Shown in pieces: positions 1 through 8,094 of a stretch of DNA of 64,000 nucleotides. The position numbers were made by a program, and so were the translations under genes. Origin of the DNA: Pengzhenrongella sicca (GTDB lineage: Bacteria > Actinomycetota > Actinomycetes > Actinomycetales > Cellulomonadaceae); NCBI RefSeq assembly GCF_017569225.1, contig NZ_CP071868.1, positions 3,224,001 through 3,288,000 on the forward strand. The letters run 5' to 3'. Position 1 is the stretch's first letter. Each line of letters starts with the position of its first letter. The notes below the pieces were generated by a model. That model did not search any database. It was not told the origin of the DNA and worked only from the letters and a program-made list of their open reading frames with translations.

Positions 1-6
1 GACGCC

Positions 7-864
7 GTGCGCCCGGCTGTGGTCCAGCCTCTTCGCCGGCGGCGGGCTCGCCGGATCAGCCTGACCGTCCTGGTCGGCGCGGCCGCCGCGTTCGCGATCG
101 TCGCGATCCCCGTGCTTGGCACCGGTGGGGGCAGCCCGATCTCGACCGCCAGTGCTGCGGAGCTGTTCATCCGCGCCGGTCAGGCGGCCGGCGAGCAGCC
201 GGACGTCTCTCGCGACGCCGCCTACTGGCACTCGGTGCAGATCTCTGATGTGTGGAGCGACGCCAGCAACCGCGTCGAAAGCGCCCGTCGCGAGACGTGG
301 AGCGGGCACCAAAACTGGAGCGTCTGGACGGACACGGTGCTGAGCCCGGAGCCACGGTTGGAGAACCGAGCGCTGTTCGGCCCGGGCATCACGTGGGACG
401 AGATGTTCGCCCTGCCAACCGACCCCGCAGCTCTGGAGGACGCGCTGCGGCGGTACGCCAATCCCGACGACCCGAAGTCGGTGGCGGACGGGAGCGTCTG
501 GGGGGCGGTCGAGGATCTGCTCGTCAACAGCCCGGCATCACCTGCGTTGCGGCAGGCGCTCTGGCAGGTTGCTGCGCGGCTTCCCGACACGAGCCTCGGC
601 GGTGACGTCACCGACAGCACCGGGCGACCCGGAATCCAGGTGACCCGCCCCTACGAGGAGCTCATCGTCGATCCCGAGACCGGGCGGCTGCTCGAGCGGC
701 TCTGGTGGGACAGCACCGACAACCCGCCCTACCGCGACACCTTCCTCGAGCAGGGGCCGGCCGACACCGCGCCGAACGCGCCCGACCCGGATCTCCCGCC
801 CGGCTGCACGCTCGACAAGCACTGCGACGGAGGTGCAGCGGTCGATCTCTTGGCGGAGGGTTGA
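7..864 (+). CDS. CU044_5270-family membrane-anchored protein (5' end probably outside window)
   Basis: Reading starts at a GTG six bases from the window edge, so the true start may lie upstream and the N-terminus may be incomplete. A basic stretch (RRRRARR) is followed by one hydrophobic segment at about residues 17-38. The rest, about 245 residues, is an extracytoplasmic domain with many Trp residues and an acidic, Pro-rich C-terminus ending in two Cys (PPGCTLDKHC). The layout matches actinobacterial CU044_5270-type proteins, usually encoded directly after an ECF sigma factor gene and sometimes acting as its membrane partner. The sigma gene would lie off the left edge. The molecular function is not known, and the family call is from memory of the pattern. 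Confidence 0.6.
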   Translation: MRPAVVQPLRRRRARRISLTVLVGAAAAFAIVAIPVLGTGGGSPISTASAAELFIRAGQAAGEQPDVSRDAAYWHSVQISDVWSDASNRVESARRETWSGHQNWSVWTDTVLSPEPRLENRALFGPGITWDEMFALPTDPAALEDALRRYANPDDPKSVADGSVWGAVEDLLVNSPASPALRQALWQVAARLPDTSLGGDVTDSTGRPGIQVTRPYEELIVDPETGRLLERLWWDSTDNPPYRDTFLEQGPADTAPNAPDPDLPPGCTLDKHCDGGAAVDLLAEG

Positions 865-1194
865 TCCCAGATTGAGCCCCGAGCGCTCGCGCACGTCCGA
901 GGGACCTGGGCGAACGCACGGCGTCTGAGAAAGCAGTGATGCCTGGTGAGGCGACAGCGAGGCCTCACCAGGCATCACGCACGTCAGCCGCGTCGCGGGT
1001 CCCGCATCTGCACAGACTGGCCGGTGACCGGGCGACTAGAGCCCCGTCCAGTCAAAGTACGACGCTCGACCGCTGACAACCTGTTCTGCATCTCGACATA
1101 TATGCCAACCGACAGAAATGAACAAAGGTGTTGGCGGTTAGCCCCCATACGGGTGAATTGAGACGGCGACCGGCAGAGCAGCAATTCCAACGCT
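865..1194. other. Intergenic stretch without a gene
   Basis: No convincing coding frame is present. It holds a perfect 17-bp inverted repeat (listed separately) and, around 1070-1150, a patch with more A+T than its surroundings (for example acatatatgcc). It ends where the short-chain dehydrogenase remnant becomes readable. It could be a junction left by past insertion or deletion. Confidence 0.5.
936..978. terminator. Perfect 17-bp inverted repeat, likely bidirectional terminator
   Basis: The left arm GTGATGCCTGGTGAGGC (936-952) is perfectly complementary to the right arm at 962-978, with a 9-base loop. It lies 70 bases after the stop of the CU044-type gene. No U-run follows, which is common for actinobacterial hairpin terminators. 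A recombination or protein-binding site is the alternative. Confidence 0.6.
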
Positions 1195-1500
1195 CGATCC
1201 CGGCTCGACTTCGACAATCTGATGTCCGATACCGGGTATGAGCGCAACCGTGTCTATTCGCGCTCGAAACTGGCGAACCTCATGTTCGCGTACGGGTTGC
1301 AGCGCCGTCTCGCCGCCGGTCACGCCGACACGGTCTCGCCCGCTGCGCACCCTGGACAATCCCGCACGGAGTTCACTAGAGACCACAACCCACTCGGCCG
1401 GTTCTTCCACAGCCCCCGGGCGCGCTGGCTGACCGGCCTAATCATGCAGGACAAGTTCATCGGTGTCCGCTCCCCGGCCCGAGCCGCAACCGACACTGGT
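1195..1500 (+). pseudogene. Short-chain dehydrogenase/reductase remnant
   Basis: The frame starting near 1195 reads FDNLMSDTG, then YSRSKLANLMFAYGLQRRL, then AAHPGQSRTEF. This is the signature of the C-terminal half of SDR enzymes of the oxidoreductase/retinol dehydrogenase type: the YxxxK catalytic pair (here YSRSK) and the following AAHPG motif. The N-terminal Rossmann half with the cofactor GxxxGxG motif is absent upstream, and similarity fades after about 1480 although the frame continues to 1632. No start codon with a ribosome site is seen. It is therefore a decayed gene fragment rather than a working enzyme. Confidence 0.7.
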
Positions 1501-1632
1501 CCCGAAACGTTGCCTCGACGCTGCATAACGCCACTTATGTGGTCCGATGATCGGATGCCACCGGGTTTAGGTGCGCAATCTCGTGAGTCTCGTGTTCGCG
1601 CGCGCGAGCTTCCTCGATGTTGGCGACGTTGA

Positions 1633-2130
1633 TCAGTGACTCGCCCGATCGTGTGACCGCTCGGTGCACCGGGTCGTGTTGGGGTACCGGGTGAGGATCT
1701 CGGCAATTCGTTCTCGGGCGGCGATCGGAAGCCCTGCTGGGCTGGTCGTCATGTCGGCGGCTGTCAGTCGCCGAAGCAGGTGCGCGGGTGGTGCTGGGAT
1801 CTCGGCGAGTTCAATGGCGAGTCCTCGTTCGCGAGCCTCGATGACCGCTCCAGAGTGGTAGGCGACGAGCCCAACGACGACGGCCGGGAATCCTTCTGCC
1901 CGCACATACCGGGCGCCGTCCAACGGATGGAATCCGGTCCCGGCGATGTCGGGCGTGTAGCCGACGTCGTGAAGCCAGGCAGCGGCAGAGACGATCTCAC
2001 GTTCAGCCTCGCAGAGATCGAGGGTCAGCAGCGCGGCGCGTTGCACGACGCCCCGAACGTGGGTCCAGCGCTGACCGAGTGGCGAGAGGTTTTCGCGCGC
2101 TCGTGCGCGTGCGGATTCGGTCAGCGTCAT
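1633..2130 (-). CDS. HD-domain phosphohydrolase-like protein
   Basis: 165 residues from the ATG at 2130, chosen because GGGAGG lies six bases upstream on the coding strand; an in-frame start at 2307 has no such site. The pattern RWTH (His24), WLHDVGY (His54-Asp55), FHPLDGA (His68) and AYHSG (His92) is the H...HD...H arrangement of small HD hydrolases that cut phosphoester bonds with a bound metal. The substrate cannot be deduced. The gene stands alone, facing away from the conjugative genes, and ends in a Ser/Arg/His-rich tail. It is close to the repeat cluster at the left of the element, so it may be cargo or flanking host DNA. Confidence 0.75.
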   Translation of the reverse strand: MTLTESARARARENLSPLGQRWTHVRGVVQRAALLTLDLCEAEREIVSAAAWLHDVGYTPDIAGTGFHPLDGARYVRAEGFPAVVVGLVAYHSGAVIEARERGLAIELAEIPAPPAHLLRRLTAADMTTSPAGLPIAARERIAEILTRYPNTTRCTERSHDRASH

Positions 2131-2379
2131 CGCATCCTCCCTGTGCGTCCACGGTTGTTCTGCTTCGGCCTGAGCTCCTGTGACCGTTCCGGTGCGACCC
2201 AACGAGCCGGTCGCGTTCCACCTTGCGTCACGACGAGCCCCGAATGCGGCAAGGCGCTCAAATCTGTGGATGGCGCCGACACCACCCGCGACGACGCGGC
2301 TGTCCACAGACGGCAGGACACGGTCGCGTCGCCAGGTCGCTCGCAGCGCCCAGCGACTGCGGCAACCCTTGACAGCGAA

Positions 2380-2595
2380 GGGGGTACGGGGACGGTGGAG
2401 GAGGTACGCACTTGTTGGCGAGCGGCGTGTCCCCTTGCGTACCCCGGGGTGATGCTGCGTATCCCCTGACGTCTCGAGCCACGCGATAGGCCCAGAAGAC
2501 GCGGTGCAACCCCAGCTTGCAACTTCTTAGGCTACTCACTTGACCTGCGTAAACACTGCGTATCCCCGAGGGGGTACGCAGATTGGGGATACGCA
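2380..2595. repeat. TGCGTAYCCC half-site cluster (candidate iterons/operator)
   Basis: Copies of TGCGTAYCCC lie on the plus strand at 2436-2445, 2456-2465 and 2557-2566. Inverted copies (GGGRTACGCA) lie at 2571-2580 and 2586-2595, with a variant GAGGTACGCA at 2401-2410 and a partial copy near 2380. Those at 2557-2580 form a near-perfect palindrome (TGCGTATCCCC, GAG, GGGGTACGCA). The cluster ends 23 bases before the first possible prim-pol start. Repeats like these next to a replication gene are typical of iterons or of an autoregulatory operator. Confidence 0.7.
2540..2566 (+). promoter_or_regulatory. Possible promoter of the transfer/replication operon
   Basis: TTGACC (2540-2545) resembles a -35 box and TATCCC (2561-2566) could be a poor -10 at 15-base spacing. 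The -10 falls inside the palindrome of the repeat cluster, so a protein bound there would occlude it. Weak match; inference only. Confidence 0.3.
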
Positions 2596-2627
2596 TCTGA
2601 CCACGCACCGTCGCCACAGTGATCGCC

Positions 2628-3545
2628 ATGGACAGCCCTCTCCGGTCTCCGCAGTGGACGTACGACACGATCCCGGTCGCGTCGTCGTCTGGCTCGCTCG
2701 CTGCCGCCGCGCTTCACTTCGCGAGCGCCGGCATCCCAGTGTTCCCTTGTGTGGCCGGCGGTAAGGAGCCGCTCACGGTGCACGGGTTCAAAGACGCGTC
2801 GGCCGACCCGCGCAGGATTGCGTCGTGGTGGCGCCGGCACCCGGACGCGAATGTGGGCCTACCCACCGGAGCAGCCAGTGGCGTGGACGTCGTGGACATC
2901 GACGTCCATGGCCAGGGGTCCGGCTTCCCGGCGCTGAAGCGGGCACGCGAGGCAGAGCTGGTGACGTCGTGGGTATGGGTGGTGCGCACCCCGTCGGGTG
3001 GTGCACACGCGTACTTTCCGCACCCCCACGGCAGCGAGCAGCGGTCGTGGCAGTCACCGCGTACCCACATCGACTTCCGGGGCGACGGCGGGTACGTCAT
3101 CGCTCCCCCCTCACGCCTCGTGGTCGAGGGCCAGGCGCGCCGCTACGAGGTGATCGCCGTCGCCGAGCACCGGGCGGGCCCGGTCGATGCGGCACGGCTG
3201 CGGCGATTCGTGGACCCAACGCCACCACCGCGCCCGGTCGGGTACGCGCCGGTGCGCGGTGGCGCTGACCCTGAGCGGCTGGCGAACCACGTGCGCTCAC
3301 TCCCGCAAGGTCAGCGCAACGGCGGGTTGTTCTGGGCCGCGTGCCGGATGGTCGAGGCCGGCTTCGACGTCGACTCGACCCTCGGCTGCCTCGGCGCCGC
3401 AGGTGTCGACGCGGGCCTGAGTACGCGCGAGGCCGAAACCACGGTCCGGTCTGCGTTCCGCCATACCCGCCCGGCAGCTGATCTCAGCGCGGTCGTCCGA
3501 GATGAGCCCGATCCCCCTATTGCCCCTGAGGCGGTGTCCTTGTGA
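2628..3545 (+). CDS. Bifunctional DNA primase/polymerase (prim-pol)
   Basis: 305 residues from the ATG; a GTG nine bases upstream (2619) is also possible and neither has a clear ribosome site. The N-terminal 200 residues fit the archaeo-eukaryotic prim-pol fold: FPCVAGGKEPL, then the metal-binding DID in VVDIDVHG (about residues 90-92), then TPSGGAHAYF with a conserved His, and HIDFRGDGGYVIAPPS carrying the third acidic residue. The C-terminal part (QGQRNGGLFWAACRM) resembles the helical region often attached to prim-pol in mobile elements. It probably primes or copies the excised element, and heads the operon directly after the repeat cluster. It overlaps the next gene by four bases. Confidence 0.85.
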   Translation: MDSPLRSPQWTYDTIPVASSSGSLAAAALHFASAGIPVFPCVAGGKEPLTVHGFKDASADPRRIASWWRRHPDANVGLPTGAASGVDVVDIDVHGQGSGFPALKRAREAELVTSWVWVVRTPSGGAHAYFPHPHGSEQRSWQSPRTHIDFRGDGGYVIAPPSRLVVEGQARRYEVIAVAEHRAGPVDAARLRRFVDPTPPPRPVGYAPVRGGADPERLANHVRSLPQGQRNGGLFWAACRMVEAGFDVDSTLGCLGAAGVDAGLSTREAETTVRSAFRHTRPAADLSAVVRDEPDPPIAPEAVSL

Positions 3546-4015
3546 ACCCTCCCGACCGGCGTGACGTCGAACCCGAACCTGCGACACGGACCGCCCCTCA
3601 AGTGAAAGGCGCTGCGAGGTCGCCGCTCGCGGTCCACGGCGACCCGACGCTCTCGGCACCCAACCGTGCGGTCGCGACCGGTGTTGACGGCGCCGCCCGA
3701 ACCACCGATCCGGCCGGAGCACGCGTGCAGCGCCCGCAGGTGGCGTGGATCCCGCCCACCAATCTGCCGACGATGGTCGGCCGGGAGCTGCTCGGGCGCG
3801 CGGTCGAGATGCAAACGGCGTTCGCTCGCCGGAACTGGCGCGCACCCGTGCGGATCGGCAGCGCCGTCCGCGATCGCCTCGACCGCCCACACGCGGCCGA
3901 CCCGGACGACGGTCGCGACCGAGACCGCGGCCAGACCGCCCCTGCTGTGGACGTCGCCGATGCTTCGAATGGGGCGCTGGACGGACCCGAGCCGGAGGGG
4001 TTGCGGCTGGGATGA
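3542..4015 (+). CDS. Hypothetical protein of the conjugative element
   Basis: 157 residues from the GTG at 3542 that overlaps the prim-pol stop, so translation is probably coupled. It is rich in Arg, Asp and Pro. A possibly ordered middle segment (about residues 68-115) contains WIPPTNLPTMVGRELLGRAVE and a helix-rich FARRNWRAP; the rest looks disordered. No domain recognised. Placement between prim-pol and the ParB-like region suggests a replication or maintenance accessory role, which is only inference. Confidence 0.55.
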   Translation: MNPPDRRDVEPEPATRTAPQVKGAARSPLAVHGDPTLSAPNRAVATGVDGAARTTDPAGARVQRPQVAWIPPTNLPTMVGRELLGRAVEMQTAFARRNWRAPVRIGSAVRDRLDRPHAADPDDGRDRDRGQTAPAVDVADASNGALDGPEPEGLRLG

Positions 4016-4839
4016 GTACGCCGACGTTCAGCACACCAGAGGGGTTGCGTGCCCTGCTGCGCCGATTCGCGGACCCCACCGACCCGGCCAGCTGGGACGG
4101 ACCTGACGGTGCGGCGCTGGCACGATTCTGCATCGCACGGTTCGAACGGATGGCCCGCAAGTTCAGGCAACCGCGTGAGGACGCCGCGTCGTTCGCGTTC
4201 GAAGTCATGTGCGACCCGCACCTACTCCAGGCAGATGATCCGTGGGCTGTGGTGACGACGGCAGTCAGACGGGATCTCAGTGCCCAGCTCATGGGCGAGT
4301 CGTTGTTGTGCGGGGACCGCACGGCGCGCCACGGCGTCGACGTGCACGACCCGCAACGGATCACCGACCGCGACTGGACCTTCTTGGAGGTCCACCTCGC
4401 CGGCCCTGACACCGGCGATGACGGGCAGCACCCGAGACAGACCAAGGCGGGCGACATCGCACCGGTCGAGCTGCAAGCCGCCGTCGACGACGCGGTCCGG
4501 TTGTTCGGGTCGTTGGGCTGGCCGCGCGGCGCCGCCCGGTTCGCGCTGGAGTACATCGGCTCCCGGCTCGAGCTGGCGGGCAACCCCGCGACGGCGTTCG
4601 AGTACCTGCGCCGCGACAAGGTCGCCCGTGCCCGCCTCGACATCGACCAGGCCGCCTGGACTGCGGTGCTCACCGCCGTCCTGGGGAGCCCCCACCCCGA
4701 TCGGGCTCTGGTCCCGGCGGGGCGCGGGATGCTGCTGCGGATGCTCGCCGGCTGCCCGGTCGATGAGGTCCTGACCGACCCCGCCCTCACGTCCGCCCTG
4801 GCATCGTCCGTCCCCCGCGACAAGGCGGTGCGCCAATGA
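4012..4839 (+). CDS. Hypothetical protein of the conjugative element
   Basis: 275 residues from the ATG at 4012, which overlaps the preceding stop (ATGA). The same frame is open further upstream, but the overlap makes 4012 the natural start. The protein appears wholly helical and soluble, with no transmembrane segment, no P-loop and no His-triad or Tyr motif of a relaxase. Segments such as FARRFCIARFERMARKF-like basic helices near residue 40 and YLRRDKVARARLDIDQAAW near residue 200 could contact nucleic acid. Not recognised as a named family. It ends with an ATGA overlap onto the ParB-like gene. Confidence 0.6.
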   Translation: MSTPTFSTPEGLRALLRRFADPTDPASWDGPDGAALARFCIARFERMARKFRQPREDAASFAFEVMCDPHLLQADDPWAVVTTAVRRDLSAQLMGESLLCGDRTARHGVDVHDPQRITDRDWTFLEVHLAGPDTGDDGQHPRQTKAGDIAPVELQAAVDDAVRLFGSLGWPRGAARFALEYIGSRLELAGNPATAFEYLRRDKVARARLDIDQAAWTAVLTAVLGSPHPDRALVPAGRGMLLRMLAGCPVDEVLTDPALTSALASSVPRDKAVRQ

Positions 4840-5852
4840 GTGACCCGGGCGGGTTCCTGCAGCTCGACCAGAGTGTCGACTCCATCGCCGTCGGCGCACG
4901 CCACCGCAAGGACCTCGGCGACCTCACCGCGCTGACCCGGTCGATCCAGGAGCGTGGGCTGTTGCAGCCGATCACGATCACCCCCGAAGGAGTGCTGGTC
5001 TGCGGGCTGCGGCGCCTGGAAGTGATCAAGCAACTGGGCTGGCGGACCACGAACGTGTGGGTGCGGCGGATCTCCGACGGCGCGCACCGCATGCTCGCCG
5101 AGCAGGACGAGAACGCCATCCGCAAACCGTTCACCGCACTCGAGGCCGAAGAGCTGTACCGCGAGATCAAAGCGCTCCTGGCTGAGGACGCCGCACGCCG
5201 CCTCGCGATGACCCAGTTCGGGTCGCAGCCCGGCGCAGGCAGCACCGCAGGCGAAACCGCAGGAAAACACGGCTCCCCCGAATCGGGGGAGCCGTGGACG
5301 CGCCCAGGGGAAGCGGGCAAGCAGGCGGCGTTGATGGTCACCGGGACGGCCTCGCACACCCGGATGGAGCAGATCGGGCAGATCCGCGATCTCGCCGACG
5401 ATCCCGCCCAACCGCGGCGGGTCCGCGACGTCGCCCAGGCGGCCCTGGAGAGCATCCGCGACGGCAACCCCGTCAACCCCGCCTACCACTCAGTGCAGGA
5501 GGCGTTGGGTAGGAAGGTCGCCGCACCTGAGCGTCCTCGCCCCAGCGACGCGGACCTCGACGCGCTGGCTGAAGCTGCGCTCGAACGGCTCCGCGCACCG
5601 CGGCCCAAGACCCGGCGCGGGTCGAGCCCGCCTGCGGCCGCGACCGGGTTCACCGCGTCGCGCCGGATGTGGGTGATCACCTTCCACGACCTCGACGGGT
5701 GGCTTGGCGGGTACGACCCGGCGGATCTGGCGACGTCGGTGACCGCCCCCGAGTGGGCCGCGTTCGAACGAGTACTGGCCCAGATGAGCGCCTTCGCGCA
5801 GGCGGGCCGGGCCGCACGCGACGTCCTGCGCGCCACGGCACAGGCGGGCTGA
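4836..5852 (+). CDS. ParB/Spo0J-like nuclease-fold protein
   Basis: 338 residues. The first 110 fit the ParB N-terminal domain: a DSIAVGARHRKDLGDL box, TRSIQERGLLQPITI, then VLVCGLRRLEVIKQLGW, corresponding to the C(E/G)xRR motif, then WVRRISDGAHRMLAEQDEN ahead of a helical region. The middle (about 125-165) is low-complexity Gly/Ser/Glu-rich. The C-terminal 80 residues form a hydrophobic/aromatic segment ending at 5852. In conjugative elements such proteins serve in partitioning or regulate transfer. No ParA partner is encoded beside it, so regulation or DNA binding may be the main task. Confidence 0.75.
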   Translation: MSDPGGFLQLDQSVDSIAVGARHRKDLGDLTALTRSIQERGLLQPITITPEGVLVCGLRRLEVIKQLGWRTTNVWVRRISDGAHRMLAEQDENAIRKPFTALEAEELYREIKALLAEDAARRLAMTQFGSQPGAGSTAGETAGKHGSPESGEPWTRPGEAGKQAALMVTGTASHTRMEQIGQIRDLADDPAQPRRVRDVAQAALESIRDGNPVNPAYHSVQEALGRKVAAPERPRPSDADLDALAEAALERLRAPRPKTRRGSSPPAAATGFTASRRMWVITFHDLDGWLGGYDPADLATSVTAPEWAAFERVLAQMSAFAQAGRAARDVLRATAQAG

Positions 5853-5853
5853 G

Positions 5854-6555
5854 ATGCGCCACTCCCCCTCTCGCACCCGCCGCATCGTGTCGGCCGTCCT
5901 CGCCGGCGCCGCGACGATCGCGCTCGTCGCCGTCGCGACGGCCACCCTCGTCGCGCCCGACTCCGCCGGCAGGCCTGACCGCGCGCCATCGTCCGCCGCG
6001 TCCACGCCGAAGTCGTCACCGCCCCCGGTCGGGCCTGCGCCGCCTCCGCCGTCTGCTGCTGCGGGCGTCGGCGAGCTGGCCCCGGTCGTGCCGTCGCGCG
6101 ACCCGGTCGAGTTCGCTCAATCTGCGGCGCGGGCACTGTTCGCGTGGGACACCACGGCGCCGGCGGCACTGGCTGATCACAAGGGCCGCCTGTTGGTGGT
6201 CGCAGATCCGACCGGCCAGGAGACCCCCGGCCTGCTCACCGATCTGGCCCGGTACCTGCCGAGCCCGCAGGCGTGGACCCACCTGGGCGCATACGACACC
6301 CGTCAGTGGCTTGAAGTCACCGGCGCCGACGTCCCCGCTGCCTGGACCGCTGCCCTGGCCCAGGACCCTGGCGTCGTGGCGCCCGGGACTGTTGCCGTGA
6401 CGATCACCGGCGTCCGGCACCGCACCGGCACCTGGGATGGCCGGCCGGTGGCGCAGGAGTTCGACGTGGCGTTCACGGTGTTCGTGGGCTGCGAACCGGC
6501 GTACCCCACCTGCTACCTGCTGCGCCTGACGCAGCTCGACAAGCCGCTGCGATAA
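5854..6555 (+). CDS. Membrane-anchored transfer protein, VirB8/TcpC-like layout
   Basis: 233 residues. A basic N-terminus is followed by one hydrophobic segment (about 11-33), then a Pro/Ser-rich linker (about 38-75) and a 150-residue extracytoplasmic domain. Phrases such as EFAQSAARALFAWD, RTGTWDGRPVAQEFDVAFTVFV and YLLRLTQLDKP suggest the NTF2-like alpha+beta fold found in VirB8 and TcpC. Those proteins form the inner-membrane scaffold of type IV secretion. It starts two bases after the ParB-like stop and precedes the wall hydrolase gene. The fold assignment is inference from layout, not an alignment. Confidence 0.6.
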   Translation: MRHSPSRTRRIVSAVLAGAATIALVAVATATLVAPDSAGRPDRAPSSAASTPKSSPPPVGPAPPPPSAAAGVGELAPVVPSRDPVEFAQSAARALFAWDTTAPAALADHKGRLLVVADPTGQETPGLLTDLARYLPSPQAWTHLGAYDTRQWLEVTGADVPAAWTAALAQDPGVVAPGTVAVTITGVRHRTGTWDGRPVAQEFDVAFTVFVGCEPAYPTCYLLRLTQLDKPLR

Positions 6556-6566
6556 GGGGGCCGGTC

Positions 6567-7772
6567 ATGCCTCGCCTGGTCCTCACCGCGACGGCGGCCG
6601 TCCTGGTCGCCCCGGGGCTTCTTGTCGTGGTCCTGGCACTGGTGGTGGGCGCGGTTTTCAGCGCCGCGTGCCCCGCGTCCGCGGTCATGGTCGGCCCGAT
6701 TCCCGACCAGCTGCAGACCACCGCGGCGGACGGGTCGCCGGTGCGCCTGGATCGCACGCAGCTTGGCCACGCGGCCACGATCATCGCGACCGGATCTCGC
6801 ACCGCCGGGGTGGGACGTGACGGTGTGCTGGTCGCGCTGATGGCGGGGCTGACCGAGTCCGGGCTGCGGATGTTCGCTAACACGACCGCCTACCCCCAGT
6901 CCGCCGCCTACCCCCACGACGGCGACGGGCATGATCACGATTCGCTGGGCATCTTCCAGATGCGCCCCGCGGCGGGGTGGGGCACGGTCGCCGAGCTCAT
7001 GGACCCGACCTACCAAGCACAAGCCTTCTTCGGCGGGCCCGATGGCCCGAACCACGGTTCTCCGCGTGGGCTGCTCGACATCCCCCACTGGCGCGATCTA
7101 CCCGCCGCTACCGCCGCACAAGCGGTCGAGGTGTCCGCCTACCCGTCCCGCTACGCCCGGTACGAGCCGGTCGCCGCAGCGATCCTCACCGCGCTCACCA
7201 CCCCCACCGATCCCGCCGCAGATGGCGTGGCGGGACTACCCCATACAAGTCAGGCGGTGTTCCCGCTGCCCGAGGGAACCTGGTCGGCGACCAGCAGGTT
7301 CGGGATGCGCGTCAACCCTGTGACCCACGTGTGGGCGCTGCACGCCGGCGTCGACCTCGCGGCCGCCGCCGGGACACCGGTCCTGGCGACCGCGGACGGG
7401 CGGGTCGTCGCGGCCGGACCAGGCGGCGGGCTCGGCAACCGCATCACCCTCCTGCACCCCACCGGCACCGTCGCGAGCTCGGGCACGGTCGCGTCGGTCT
7501 ACGGGCATCTACTCGACGGCGGCATCCACGTCGACGTCGGCGACGTCGTCCGTGCCGGCCAGCACATCGGCGATGTCGGCTCCACCGGCAACTCCACCAA
7601 CCCGCACCTGCACTTCGAGCTCCGCCCCGGCGACCCCGGCCGGCTGGCCATCGACCCCCAGCCCTGGCTCGACGCCACCACTCAGCTGACCGGCGACCAT
7701 CTGCTCCCGGCCAGCGCTACGCAGGCCCCGGTGTGCCCAGGTCTCGCCCGCGCGAGCGAGGCGACCCCATGA
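6567..7772 (+). CDS. Cell-wall hydrolase: SLT-like domain plus M23 peptidase
   Basis: 401 residues with an N-terminal membrane segment (about 6-32). Residues 70-170 look like a lysozyme/transglycosylase domain: a candidate catalytic Glu in GLTESGLRMF and the DSLGIFQMRP signature followed by GWG. Residues 225-370 are an M23 metallopeptidase with SRFGMRVNP, HAGVDLAA (zinc His and Asp) and NPHLHFEL (zinc His pair). One protein would therefore cleave both glycan strands and peptide cross-links, opening the thick actinobacterial wall for the conjugation channel. The stop overlaps the next start (ATGA). Confidence 0.85.
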   Translation: MPRLVLTATAAVLVAPGLLVVVLALVVGAVFSAACPASAVMVGPIPDQLQTTAADGSPVRLDRTQLGHAATIIATGSRTAGVGRDGVLVALMAGLTESGLRMFANTTAYPQSAAYPHDGDGHDHDSLGIFQMRPAAGWGTVAELMDPTYQAQAFFGGPDGPNHGSPRGLLDIPHWRDLPAATAAQAVEVSAYPSRYARYEPVAAAILTALTTPTDPAADGVAGLPHTSQAVFPLPEGTWSATSRFGMRVNPVTHVWALHAGVDLAAAAGTPVLATADGRVVAAGPGGGLGNRITLLHPTGTVASSGTVASVYGHLLDGGIHVDVGDVVRAGQHIGDVGSTGNSTNPHLHFELRPGDPGRLAIDPQPWLDATTQLTGDHLLPASATQAPVCPGLARASEATP

Positions 7773-8059
7773 CCGGCACCGAGGTATTCACCGGGGCGGT
7801 GGGCCCCGACTTCGGCGCGGTCGCCGCCTCCGTTGGGTTGGCGCGGATCGTCGGGGCGCTGCTGACCGTGGCGCTGATCGCGGCCGTCGGAGTGCTCGTC
7901 GGCTGCGCCGTGACGTGGGCGATCTCGTCGACTTCGGGGAGCTGGCACACCGCCGCCCGCGCCCGCACCGGTGTCCTGGTCGCTCTCGGCGGGGCCGCCC
8001 TGACCGGGAGCGCCCTCGCCTGGGTCAACTGGCTCCTGCACACCGGCGCCTCCCTGTAA
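7769..8059 (+). CDS. Small two-helix membrane protein (DUF6112-like)
   Basis: 96 residues. Two hydrophobic helices (about 24-50 and 66-90) are separated by a short basic loop with HTAARARTGVLVALGG. The arrangement matches the following gene product, to which it is probably paralogous (shared RTGVL/KTGVL and VTLVN/AWVNW motifs). Small two-helix proteins ahead of a VirB6-like gene occupy the position of VirB2 pilin-like subunits in type IV systems, so a structural role in the channel is plausible but unproven. Start chosen from the ATGA overlap with the wall hydrolase. Confidence 0.65.
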   Translation: MTGTEVFTGAVGPDFGAVAASVGLARIVGALLTVALIAAVGVLVGCAVTWAISSTSGSWHTAARARTGVLVALGGAALTGSALAWVNWLLHTGASL

Positions 8060-8094
8060 CCCGCACCCACTCCCCGACCCCCAGGAGAACGCCC

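Larger units (their letters stand above)
2131..2618. other. Long non-coding region upstream of prim-pol
   Basis: No gene with a credible start fits here. The right half carries the TGCGTAYCCC repeat cluster, a TTGACA-like hexamer at 2369-2374 and a TTGACC-like hexamer at 2540-2545. The region sits between a leftward HD gene and the rightward replication/transfer operon, which fits a combined origin and control region of the element. Confidence 0.55.

Noticed and set aside
1664-2469. Plus-strand frames opposite the HD gene
   Set aside because: The HD motif and ribosome site support the minus strand; the plus frames show no domain.
4012-4839. Relaxase candidate
   Set aside because: No His-rich metal triad or catalytic Tyr arrangement and no similarity to known MOB motifs is visible.
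3297-5489. Long open frame on the minus strand opposite the ParB-like region
   Set aside because: It is antisense to three coupled genes with better domain evidence; long reverse frames are expected at this GC content.
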